A stretch of 64,000 nucleotides of DNA from Rhabdophis nuchalis. Lineage: Eukaryota; Chordata; Lepidosauria; Squamata; Natricidae. Position numbers and translations under genes: made by a program. This document shows positions 12,085 through 21,870 of the stretch, piece after piece. The notes under the pieces were generated by a model. That model was not told the origin of the DNA, did no database searches, and saw only the letters and a program-made list of their open reading frames with translations. The stretch is taken from the NCBI GenBank assembly GCA_039707465.1, contig CM077643.1, positions 61,754,605 through 61,818,604 on the forward strand, written 5' to 3'. Positions within the stretch are counted from its first letter, which is position 1; every line of letters begins with the position of its first letter.

Positions 12085-12330
12085 AATGGTCTCTCTTGGC
12101 TCAAGACCTTCCTTAACAATGACCGCTACCCCACTGCCCCTGCCTAGAGTTCTGTTGGTTTCTTCTGGCTGATGTCATGGAACAATAGGGCCAGTACTTC
12201 CAGGCCCTTCCTTATGCCTCGTAACTATTCCCATCAGCTGCCAGGCCCATTGACTTCTATAGATATAGCAGTTAGAGGTTTATCAGTTTATTAGACAACT
12301 AAATTACTGAAGCAACTCTAGGTGACTATT

Positions 12331-12690
12331 ATAGATAATTCTCAACTTAGAATAGTTCATTTAGTGATTGTTCAAAGTTACAACAGCTCTGGAAAAAGTG
12401 ACTTATGACTGTTTCCCCACACTTATGACCATTGCAGCATCTCTATGGCATGTGATTTGCATTCAAATGTTGGACAACTGGTTCATATTTATGATGGTTG
12501 TATTGTCTTGGGATCAAGAGATCATCTTTTGTGACCTTTCTGACAATCAAAGTCAATGGGGAAGCCAGATTCACTTAACAACTGTGTTACTAACCGTGTC
12601 ACTTAACAAATGTGGCATGAAAATGGGAAAAAATCACTTAACAAATGTCTCACTTAGCAACATAAATTTTGTTAGAGTTTGTTGCAGAAA
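12331..12690. mobile_element. Tigger-like 'cttaacaa' repeat copy
   Basis: Contains ACTTATGACCATTGCAGCAT, GGATCAAGAGATCATC, AAAGTCAATGGGGAAGCCAG and repeated CACTTAACAA phrases. These match the copies at 5785-6010 and about 59930-60190. The 134-codon frame here is accidental: its translation follows the repeat and contains no domain. Confidence 0.6.
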
Positions 12691-13759
12691 AATCAAATCC
12701 AGAAAGCACATACAGATAACTGATTCAGTTGGATTCCTTAACTTCTTTATATACATAATAACAGATGAATAAATATACAATACCAATAGTAGATTCTTTC
12801 AATGTACTAGAAGTTACAAGCAGAACACAAGCAGGAGAGAACAGTTCCATCTCAGAGTTCAGAGCAGACAGAGTCTTAAGTTTCCATTTCAATTCTTTGC
12901 ACAGACCTAGAAGGTTGCAGGCTAAACCTGGCCCCTAGCTATTTCAGCTCCCATTGGCTGACCTTGTTGCTATGCCTATTCATTCCCTGATCTTGTTATC
13001 ATGTCTTTCCCAGTCATGAATATTCTAACAAGTTTGGGGCTGAGTCATGCTCATACGTTAAGGACTACATATATAGCTTTAGCTCCCAATCATGGTGAAT
13101 AAGAACTGAACGTCTATGGGTATGAAGTATTCATCATGGTAGGCAGGGCTGCTTCCTGAATACCAGAGTTTGTTAAAAGGGCCTTATGGGTAAACAGTTG
13201 CACAACTGAATACCCTTATCTGGCAGGAACATAAATGCTAGGAGCTGACACAAAATGTGTTGTAACTTGGAGCTTTTGGAATGGAAGCCACAGCAGGAGC
13301 AGCCATCTTCTCCTTTTTGCATATTCATTGGGCAATCTGGATAGGATTTGAGCTAACTCTCATGTTCAAGCCAAAAAGAGCCTCTACAATGGCTCATCTT
13401 CCTATGGCAGAAGAGCAAGAATTCCAGAGCAAAGATTTCCCAAGTATTTGAACATTTTTGAATTCCCTATTAAAATACCATAGAAGACATACATGATTTT
13501 TCTTTGCTGAAAGATTTTGTCTTTTGACAAGGATCTTCAAAATCCGATATCTGATGCAGATATTTGATGTACACATACACATATATACAGGCAAATACGT
13601 AGAAACATACTAACTGAGCCCCATTCATTGACTGGAGCTGGCGTCCTATTGCAAACCAAAGTCAGCTTCCACAAACCTTAATCAGTAATAAATTAGTCTT
13701 ATCACTCAAGATGAGGTTCCCCGTAAATCCATAATTTTACTTAATTGCTTATCTTTTTT
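12691..13759. other. BDKRB2 3' flank, no exon recognised
   Basis: Downstream of the BDKRB2 stop on the minus strand and probably including its 3' UTR. No convincing minus-strand AATAAA was seen close to the stop. No BDKRB1-like reading frame is present. The block at 12880-13050 may be an old retroelement, but ends were not found. Confidence 0.4.
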
Positions 13760-14885
13760 TCATGAAATAAATAAATTATGCTTCGGGGATAAACTAACAG
13801 CAGATTTTTTTCTTTCACTATTTACTGAAAAGGAAGTATGGAGAATTTCTATGGTTGTCATTGATGGTGCTGAGCTAGGTCTTCGAAGAACTCTTCCAAA
13901 GTAGACTTCTTTGCATTTCCTTCGGAAATGTTTGCCTACAATGACATAGACTATTGGATTAAGACAGCTATTGATGAAACCGCAATAGGTAGCAATCTGG
14001 CTAGCCACAGCAATGCCTTGATCTACATCACAACCAACAATGATACCTATTTGAAATAACACATCCATGAATGTGGTGACCTGGAATGGAAGCCAACAGA
14101 TGATAAACAGAAGAAGGACTGTAAGAACCAGTATGGTGGCTTTTTTCTCAGTCTGAATGGTTTTGATCTTTTGAATGTCACGGTTTTGTAAAACCTGGAT
14201 GATTTGAACAGAACAGTAGGTAATGATACAGACTGGTATCAGAAAGCCCACTGTGTTCAGCAAAGTGGCCGTCGTAATTGTCCAGTTAAAAACAGAAGGA
14301 TACTCCAAAACACAGGCCACACCCTCATATCCATCCACAACCTTTAATTTCCTGAATGCCAGAGTAGGAAAGCAAAGGAAAAGGGCAGAAATCCAAATCA
14401 CAAAGCAGTTCCATTTGGCACACTTTGGCTGGCGCATGCGTCCCAGAGACATTGTTTTCACCAAGACCAAGTAGCGATCAATGCTCACCATGACCACAAA
14501 ATAAATGCTTGAATATAAGTTGATAACAAGGAATGAGTTGATGATTTTGCAAAGGATGAGCCCAAATGGCCAATGGAAGTCGTTGGCTATGTTGATAGCC
14601 CAAAAAGGCAACCCACAGAGCAGCAGAAGGTCAGCTGCTGCTAAATTTGCCAGGTAAATTTCAGCCACAGTGGAGCGACTCTTATGGAAGCACCAGATAC
14701 TGAGAACAAATAAATTCCCCAGCATTCCTACTATAGTAAGAAACCAGAGAAAGGCAGGCTGGATACGTAACAACCATTGCCAGTCTTCTGGCCAAGGGCA
14801 GGATGTAGATTGTGTTGTACCCCAGCTGACTGTACCATTAGAAAGGGCTGTATCATGTTCAACCATAATAGTCGTTGCTTCAGTG
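13760..14885 (-). CDS. BDKRB2: Bradykinin B2 receptor, last coding exon
   Basis: Class A GPCR for bradykinin-type kinins. It acts at the plasma membrane, coupling mainly through Gq to calcium release in vasodilation, pain and inflammation. The open frame (13760-14941) is 393 codons. In that numbering TM1 spans about 60-84, TM2 92-117, TM3 128-152, TM4 177-195, TM5 224-248, TM6 268-292 and TM7 312-336. Visible landmarks are the NLAAADL motif in TM2, Cys131-Cys210 (extracellular disulfide), the DRY box at 155-157, CWLPF in TM6 (282-286), NPIVY in TM7 (328-332) and a Cys343 palmitoylation candidate. N-glycosylation sequons are N35-G-T and N219-W-T. VKTMSLGRMR after DRY and the QTEKKATILVL...CWLPFQ region match B2 rather than B1. 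A pyrimidine-rich tract and CAG at 14888-14886 form a splice acceptor, so residues 1-19 of the frame are probably intron. Met26 (14866-14864) may be the initiator, giving 368 aa, or an upstream exon may join in. Intact, no frameshift. Confidence 0.93.
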
Positions 14886-14912
14886 CTGAAAAATAAAAAA
14901 AGAGAATTAGAT
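14886..14912 (-). promoter_or_regulatory. Splice acceptor of the BDKRB2 coding exon
   Basis: Read on the minus strand, TCTCTTTTTTTATTTTTCAG precedes the exon start at 14885: a long T-rich tract and an AG with no earlier AG in it. The first exon base completes a codon, so an upstream coding exon would have to end with two codon bases. Otherwise 19 nt of 5' UTR precede Met26. Confidence 0.75.
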
Positions 14913-15711
14913 TCCTGTTCAGTACAATATTTAAAAATCAAATCTTCAATGAAAACTAAGGATGGAATTCAATTCTATTAGAAGAAACTGGGGCAAGTAA
15001 AATAATTAAATGTCCCAGGATTTTAGACATAGACCTACAACTTAGAATAATTTTATTGTCACTTTAAATGTACACTAATTGGCATACATTAAAATAAAAT
15101 TTTGTTGCGTACCGCTCTCAAAGGGTCACCACCTCTAATATATATATAATATATATATATATTAGATATAATATATAATATTATATAATATAATATATAT
15201 AATATAGACTACATAAACATGACAAAATATACAAATACAAAATTATGCATATACCTACATACATTATATGATGCAGAGAGGCAATACGGTGTAGTTTGGA
15301 TGTATACATGTACATGGTGAGAAAAATGAATCTTGCAAGTTTACCAGGCAGATGGCAGCACTGCAAGATACTAAAGAAAATATTACAGAGAAATATTCTT
15401 GCTAACAGCAATTCCTACATTGAAGCCAAAGGTGCAATGTAGATGTAGGCTGAAATTAAAAAATCATTCTATCCACCTGCAAAACCTCTGCTAACACTGA
15501 CATAATGTTGTGTTTGGCTGCTCCAAATTACTGTTGAGGCTTTATTACTGATTCTGCTTTAGTCAGCTTGTTCATTTCCAGCTTAATGTCTATTGCTGGG
15601 TTGTTTTGAAGAGAAACTTAAGAATTGCCAGGTGTTTTGAAATTGATAAAATCCTGCTGAATAGCTGAATAAATTAGGGATGTCTTGTAAACCCTCTGGA
15701 AATATTCACAT
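14913..15711. other. Presumed BDKRB2 intron, with (TA)n
   Basis: AT-rich, no exon recognised. An AT-dinucleotide array (TATATATAAT repeats) lies at 15136-15207. Confidence 0.5.
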
Positions 15712-15811
15712 CAGTCGTGTCCTACCTTGGCAACTTTAAGATATGTAGACTTCAATGCCCAGAATTCCTCTGCCACCATGTGTCTTAAAGTTGCCAAGGC
15801 TGGACAACCCG
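15712..15811. mobile_element. Degenerate foldback hAT MITE
   Basis: Arms CTTGGCAACTTTAAGA and TCTTAAAGTTGCCAAG form an inverted repeat like the 2596 and 8163 elements, and the middle keeps CCCAGAATTCC. Target duplications are no longer readable. Confidence 0.65.
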
Positions 15812-15901
15812 ATCGATATCATCATAAACAAATTATTCTCTGAAGATGAATGCAACTTTATTCATGTGTTCATATTTTTATATGCACACACACACACACA
15901 C

Positions 15902-16159
15902 CAGTGGTGGGTTGCAGGTGATAACTCAGGGAGGACCCATCTGCCCGCCCTCGTTCCTTACCTGTATTTGAAGGAAATGGGCTATCTGTGCACGTGTACG
16001 GCACCTGCGTGATGCTCCACTGAGCAGCTGGAGCATTGCGGAGGCATACGGAGCGTCACAAGAGGTAAGAACGCATGCGTGTGCTGCGTGCGTTCATGTG
16101 GTGGCCACCGGGCCCTGTTGCACCATACCAGGTGCACCGGGATCCAGAACCCACCACTG
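15902..16159. mobile_element. hAT element, 'CAGTGGTGGGTT' family
   Basis: Ends CAGTGGTGGGTTGC and GAACCCACCACTG are inverted repeats of the family also seen at 19804, 42851 and 57018. The interior is GC-rich with CATGCGTG alternations. A (CA)n tract abuts the left end (15886-15901), which obscures any target duplication. Confidence 0.75.
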
Positions 16160-17279
16160 CCACATAAGTACCACTATTACATTTTGGGGTAGTCGTGGAA
16201 TTTTTGGCCATAGTTTAGTATTCTTTCAGAAGACTACAAGATTCGTATTCAGATATACGTACTTGACAGGTACGTTGTATGGAGGAAGGATTGAATAAAG
16301 CAGAAGTACTGGAAATGTTCCCTTCTCCTTCACCCTCTTCTTCTTCACCCCATTAATGGAATGTGTTAACTGGGCAGCTTAACTGATGAATAAACATACT
16401 ATTCTCTGTGTATGATTACATTCGCCCATACCTGTCCCACATTACAGAAAATGATTGGTTTCCTGCTAGTTGGTGGAAGGTTAAGGGGTGAAAGCTGAGG
16501 AATAATCTGCTAGTCATTTTTCGTAAGTTGTCCTGACTTAATGATCATCTGTTTTTAATTTGATGAAATAAGGCTGGATAATTGGCTTGGATATTTCATG
16601 CAGATATACTTTCAGGGACTGGTGAATAGTGGTCAGTGTAACCTATTTGGGAATGAGTTAACTCGGTTCAATCATTGTGAATTGGTAGTTAAAGACTTAT
16701 AAGGATAAAATGGAAAATAAGTGTCCAGCCGTAAAAATATGTGCAGAATACTGCTTTGAAGTCTGAGTGGCCTTGTTCTGGGGAACATAAACCAGAGACA
16801 TACCTCTTGTATAATGTGTTATTTGTGGAGTGAGGTACAGAGATTATGAATTGAAACTATCCCAGATGCTATAAATCAAGGGGGGGGGGGGTGTTTCTAA
16901 TTTAGAATGCTTGTTTGGTTTACATTTAGAAAGGAAAATGTAAGCCAAATAAGCATGTTAAATTCTTGATTTTACATGTTGCATAATAAATGAAAGGGGT
17001 CATTTTCTTAAATGTTTAAATTAGTTGAATGGAAATATTTAACTAGAGAAAATAAGTCTAGTAAAATTCACTTAAAACATGCTTCCCGGTTACTGTTACT
17101 TCACTTCGATGAATTTAGATAGATTATACAGACATATAGATGTAGATATCCCAGCACCATATCTCCAATGTGCATGGTGGTGAGTTACTTGAAGTAGCAT
17201 GGATGGAACTGAAGTCTTAGCTTGAAATCTGAACTAATGAGATTTTTTTTGCAGCAGATACAAATACAAAATGTACCAT
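16160..17279. other. Non-coding, no recognisable feature
   Basis: AT-rich sequence upstream of BDKRB2, with a 12-base G run at 16880-16891. No exon identified. Confidence 0.5.
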
Positions 17280-17325
17280 GAAGTCCTATAGGATTTTACC
17301 ATGTGGTAAAATCCTACAGGACTTC
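17280..17325. repeat. Perfect-stem hairpin, 22-bp arms
   Basis: GAAGTCCTATAGGATTTTACC at the left and its reverse complement at the right, separated by 2 bp, with one mismatch. It is not part of a larger recognised element. Confidence 0.8.
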
Positions 17326-17570
17326 AGCTGGCCATACCCTCTGCAAGAATGTTCCATTCCATGCCCACCTAATCATGCAGCCAAAATAGCAGCACAGAAG
17401 ATTATGAAGAGGTTTAGATGAAGCCCACACTTTAAAGAACTGCAGAAAATCAATTGAGATGACCTAATAAGAACTGGAATATGGATTAGAATATAGAATC
17501 TGGATTCATCAGTTGAGGAAAAGTGACAGGTGGATTGAGGAGGAGAAAGGAGCTAAGCATCCTTGAGAAG

Positions 17571-17864
17571 CAGCTGTAGGATTCAAACTTTTTTACTACC
17601 GGTTCTGTGGGCGTAGCATGGTCTGCGTGGCATGGCTTGGTGGGTGTGGCTGGGGAAGGATACTGTAAAATCTCCATTCCCTCCCCACTCCAGGGGAAGG
17701 TTACTTCAAAATCCCCATTCCCTCCCGATCAGCTGGGACTCAGGAGGCAGCGAATAGATGGGGCGGGGCCAGTCAGAGGTGGTATTTACCGGTTCTCCAA
17801 ACTACTCAAAATTTCCACTACTGATTCTCCAGAACGGGTCAGAACCTGCTGAATACCACCTCTG
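17571..17864. mobile_element. hAT element, 'CAGAGGTGGTATTC' family
   Basis: Right end GAATACCACCTCTG and left end CAGCTGTAGGATTC are inverted repeats. Flanks ttgagaag (17563-17570) and ttgacaag (17865-17872) match at 7 of 8 bases. The interior carries ACCGGTTCT motifs and GGCGTGGC repeats, and the copy at 25247 is related in reverse orientation. Confidence 0.8.
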
Positions 17865-17872
17865 TTGACAAG

Positions 17873-19027
17873 GGTAAGATTCCTCAGAAATGCATAACCC
17901 TGCAATGTTTTGTTGCAAACTCTGCTAGTAAGGGACATTGTACAAAGAGGTTAGCCTTGAGGATTCATAGGTTATTACAGGAAGCCATTCTTTCTCATAT
18001 ATTTATAACCACAGAACAATAGAAAAGGAAATGGAGATTATAGTTGGGTTTCTTGCCACTGTGGCTGCATAATAATGTTATGACTTCACACTAAATATTC
18101 AGACATAGTGTAGAATCAAGGAAAGGGATTTTCCCTTAATCCAGTCAAACAAACTTTGAACTGCTGCAGAACAGTACAGCTTTCCAATTGTCCCGTGATT
18201 ATCTGGCTTTGTTTTAGGGAATCATATTCTAAGGAATTTTTCATGATTTATGATTAATAAGGAATGTAGTTTGTTTCTTTTTAATTAAATTTTAAAGGAT
18301 TTTTTTTCTTAATCTTGTTATAAACATAATTTACCTGAGAAATTACTGAGCACTTAAAAACCAAGGCAGAAGATTTACAGCAAAATGTCACATAACAGCC
18401 TGACTATACTTAAAACCTTATACAAAATAACACTAACCATTGATCCATTTTATAGTTCTTACTTGAAAATTTAATTACAGGGTATTGATTGAGAATGCAA
18501 AAGCTTTTAATAAACATCATGAGTCCAAAACAAAACAAATTATTCTACAACCAAGTGGGCAAGAGACAATTCATTTAGAAAAGTAAAAAGGACAATGTTA
18601 CACTTGTATTGGAGAAGCTGCATGGCTGATGAAGACCAACAGGAAAAAAAACCTCTATTTCATTTGATTTCATTCTCTTTTAAAATTAAAATTAATTACC
18701 CTTAATATGCTTATTCTCAGGTGATTCTTGCATCTTTAAACTTGATTTTTTGACAGGTCACATACTAATATATATATTTGCTACAACTTTAACAGGTGTA
18801 GTTTGCTAATTATTTGCATTGACTACCAGGGAACGATGTCTGACTGGTTTCATTTTACTTGGGACTCATGGTTCATAGTAGCTGAGTTTGAAGCTCATAG
18901 AAGAATCTGTAGCTACTATGCCTGATAAGTCCCAAATAGGTTAAAACGTATTGCATACTGCCTCCTGATGGTCAATGTAATTTCGAAAAATTATATTTTT
19001 ATTTGATTATTTTTACCTCATCTGAGT
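17873..19027. other. Non-coding, no recognisable feature
   Basis: AT-rich, no open frame over 60 codons and no bounded repeat seen. Confidence 0.5.
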
Positions 19028-19635
19028 TACTTTTATAAATAACTCAGTGGAATGAACATACATAACACTTTTTCCTCCTTCTATTTTTCCCACAACAACA
19101 GCCCTATGAGGAGGGATCCACTGAGAGAAAGGGACTAACCCAGTACTTCTCAATTATTTTCTGTCATGCCCCCCTAGGAAGAAGAAAACATTTCGCGCCC
19201 CCCGCGCGACTGTAAATAGTATCATCCGGGTCTAAAAGTCACATGGGCGGGTTTGGCTAATCAGGATAGAGCATCATGTCTATCCAATCGGGTCTGTTCT
19301 CCTCGAAAGGGAGGAGCATGCGCAGTCACATGTACTGGCTTAATGCTCACTATCGATGCAAATGTCAGCAGCGGTAGCCCAATTTCTTTAGCAAGTTTGA
19401 TTAATTGGGGCAGCGTTATGTTTCACAGGAGAAGGTCCTTGTCAGCATCTGACTGGATACAGGGACATAAACACGGGGCTTGGCTTGTTATGACAGTGTT
19501 TGCCGAGGTCAAACGCGCCCCCCTTTACGGAGCCTCACGCCCCCCCTGGGGGGCACGCCCCACTATTTGAGAAGCACTGGACTAACCCAAGGTCAAACAG
19601 CTGGCTTTTATTCCTAAGGCATAGAACTCAGTACC
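19028..19635 (-). mobile_element. MIR-like CORE-SINE split by a hAT insertion
   Basis: 19028-19140 and 19588-19635 together read CCCACAACAACAGCCCTATGAGG ... AACCCAAGGTCAAACAGCTGG. This matches the order of the copies at 50127-50300 and 55056-55262 and resembles the core of MIR-type SINEs on the minus strand. The interruption is the hAT element at 19141-19579. Confidence 0.55.
19141..19579. mobile_element. hAT element, GC-rich, with perfect TSD
   Basis: Inverted ends CAGTACTTCTCAA and TTGAGAAGCACTG, flanked by identical gactaacc (19133-19140 and 19580-19587). The GC-rich interior has CGCGCCCCCCGCGCG and GCCCCCCCTGGGGGGC segments. Its short frames are not genes. Confidence 0.92.
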
Positions 19636-19803
19636 AAATGTCCTTCACAACTCAGGGTTGTAAGGTGAGAATGGGAGAGAAGCGAAATCTCCTCTATGAG
19701 GGCAAGATGTAACATTGTAGAGAAATAATTCGGGAGCAATCCACATGGCAGTTCATCCTTACCAGGAGTTAGAGAAACGGGTGCTAATGGTAGCTAATCA
19801 AAC

Positions 19804-19988
19804 CAGAGGTGGGTTGCTCTCGGTTCGGCCCAGATTGGACAAACTGGTAGTGGCGGCAGTGGGAGGCTCTGCCCACCCACCTGGACACTTCTGTGCATGC
19901 GCAGAAGCGTCATGTGTGTGTGTGTGTGTGTGTGTGTGCATGCGCACAGAAGCAAATTGGTAGTAAAAATAATGGAAACCCACCACTG
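19804..19988. mobile_element. hAT element, 185 bp, with perfect TSD
   Basis: Ends CAGAGGTGGGTT and AACCCACCACTG, flanked by identical aatcaaac (19796-19803 and 19989-19996). A (TG)n microsatellite at about 19914-19939 and CATGCGCA motifs lie inside. Confidence 0.92.
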
Positions 19989-19996
19989 AATCAAAC

Positions 19997-20810
19997 CTTT
20001 ATTGATACCCACAGCAAAAAGAAAAAAGACAAAAAGCTTCATGTTGAATTCTTATAATTCTAATTATAATGCTCAAGCACTTGGAATTTGCTACTCAATC
20101 ATCCAGTTATAACCATGAAGAATATTTCTGAGAGGATAAAGAAAATTATTTTGTCAAAATACATTTGGCAATGTTATTATTGTCATATTATCTTGCATTT
20201 ATGAATACCCTAAGCTTGCTTTTTAAAATTAATTTTGTTTTACACAAAAAGTGCTATCAAGTAGCGATTTCATTACTATTTGTTCCCTGTAAAATTTGAG
20301 GTTATGTTCCCACCATGCAGTTGGGAAGAAGGGTTGTACAATATTCCGGATTGTCTGAAAGTGCTTGCATGCTAGAAACTGGAAAAGAGCTCTGCAGGAA
20401 ACACAGGAAACGTCATTAAAGCACAATTCTACCCTGGTCAGTTTAAAATGGTTTCTTCAGGTTATTTCTGAGAAGAACTAAGTAGCTGGAAATCACCTTC
20501 CTGCACAAGTGGATGTGGACTCAGCTCGTTACATCCGGAATAGTTTTAGTTTAGTTCTTCTGGGCACGCAATCTACTTCCTTACCTCTGGAATTTTTATT
20601 TTCAGTCACTACCATATTAGATTAATATCAGAAGCCTGTGCCCAATTTCCCATTCAGTGGTAGAGTAATTCTCATTTCAACTGATAATTTTCCTCTGTCC
20701 AAGACTCAAGAATAAAAACACAACTTTATTTGAGCCAATCTTTTTGAATTGCTATAATCACTAAATAATTCTAATTTTTAATAATTCCAATTCTACTTCT
20801 TCTAATACAG
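19997..20810. other. Non-coding, no recognisable feature
   Basis: AT-rich, no supported gene or bounded repeat. Confidence 0.5.
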
Positions 20811-20925
20811 TAAAACCTCTGGTAATGACCATAATTTATTCCATAACTTTGGTCGTAACCTGACTTGGTCGTGACCTGAAGCTCAGAGAGCACCAAGGAC
20901 CCCTCATTTCAACCCTGAGGTAGAA
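20811..20925. mobile_element. Composite repeat remnant
   Basis: CAGTAAAACCTCTGGTAATG resembles a pogo/Tigger-type end. It is followed by AAGCTCAGAGAGCACCAAGG, a phrase I associate with the 3' region of Penelope-like elements in reptiles. Both are short and no boundaries are preserved. Confidence 0.35.
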
Positions 20926-21398
20926 ATATTCTCCTTTATTGGTAGCCTTGATGCCTTTGAAGGCCATCTGCAGAGATATTAGTGGACTTCCTTGTGCAAT
21001 TGGTTGGTCACCCATCAGAAGAGAATACTATAACAGAAGAGGCAGTGGCCCAGTCCAATAAAGGAATTGTTTCCTGGTAAAACAGAAATGAAACGCTAAC
21101 AATTTATTTCCATAGGAAATTCAAAAGAGAGCAAACAGGTAGATGGCAGAGCAAAGAAACTTTACATTTCCCAGTTGCAGGTTGTGTCTTTTCTTAGAAA
21201 GAATAAAGATTGTGACATAAAATCAAAACAAGGAAACATTTTTATTATTATTTTTGCCCTGAGTCATAAAATCCCATAGAAACCCAGGATGCTAATTCTC
21301 TAATTCCATCACTTTAATAGCTGGCTGTAGGAGCTCAGCTGGAAGAATCTTTTACAAAAATTTAGGTTTTGTTCTTTCACGTCCTGCATTTGTCAGAA
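20926..21398. other. Non-coding, no recognisable feature
   Basis: No gene signal between the composite remnant and the pogo-like element. Confidence 0.45.
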
Positions 21399-21400
21399 TA

Positions 21401-21868
21401 CAGTGGTACCTCGGTTCACGAACTTAATTCGTGAAATGACTCTGGTCGCGAACCGAATTGGTCGTGAACCGAGGCACAATTTCCCATAGGGTTTAATGTA
21501 AATCTGGTTAATCCGTTCTGACCTTGTTTTTTGGTCGTAATTCTTGAACTGACTCTGTTCGCGAACCGAATTGGTCGTGAACAGAGGCACAGTTTCCCAT
21601 AGGGTTTAATGTAAATCCAATTAATCCGTTCTGATCTTTCTTTTGGTTTTAATTCTTGAACTGACTCTGGTCGCGAACCAAATTGGTTGTGAACCAAGGC
21701 GGAGTTCGTGAACCGAGGCGGAGTTCGTGAACAGAAGCGGAGTTCGTGAACCAGACCATATTTTTATGAACTTTTCCGTTCGTGAACCGGAGCACATTTT
21801 GAGGAACTTTTCTGTTCGTAAACCGAATTGGTCGTGAACAGAGGCGTTCGTGAACCGAGGTACCACTG
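21401..21868. mobile_element. pogo/Tigger-like MITE with internal 113-bp repeats
   Basis: Perfect inverted ends beginning CAGTGGTACCTCGGTTCACG, flanked by TA on both sides (21399-21400 and 21869-21870), as for mariner/pogo transposition. Inside, GACTCTGGTCGCG and the following sequence recur at 21438, 21551 and 21663, a 112-113-bp unit. Near the right end GTTCGTGAACCGAGGCG recurs as a shorter period. Frames over it are repeat translations. Confidence 0.9.
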
Positions 21869-21870
21869 TA

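Larger units (their letters stand above)
9321..12165 (-). mobile_element. CR1/L2-clade LINE, 5'-truncated, inactive
   Basis: Minus-strand non-LTR retrotransposon. Its 3' UTR and AT-rich tail lie at 9321-9527. ORF2 is readable in pieces: an apurinic-type endonuclease domain (12084-11140, with GDFN, TPDLIF and SDHSLL motifs), the reverse transcriptase palm (11122-10418, with NYRPVSNLP, SGFRPGHST and GVPQGSVLSPLLF) and the catalytic YADD box (10417-9563). A frameshift separates endonuclease and RT, one in-frame TAA at 10418-10420 sits just before the YADD segment, and another frameshift lies near 9700 before the C-terminal LWNDLPP/LAGLG end. The endonuclease N-terminus and ORF1 are missing. The GC-rich reading frame contrasts with the AT-rich host DNA. 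Confidence 0.9.

Noticed and set aside
12368..12772. 134-codon frame near BDKRB2 as a possible BDKRB1 remnant
   Set aside because: The DNA matches dispersed Tigger-like repeat copies at 5785 and 59930, and the translation lacks GPCR motifs.
14223..14981. Plus-strand frames opposite BDKRB2
   Set aside because: Antisense shadows of the receptor exon.
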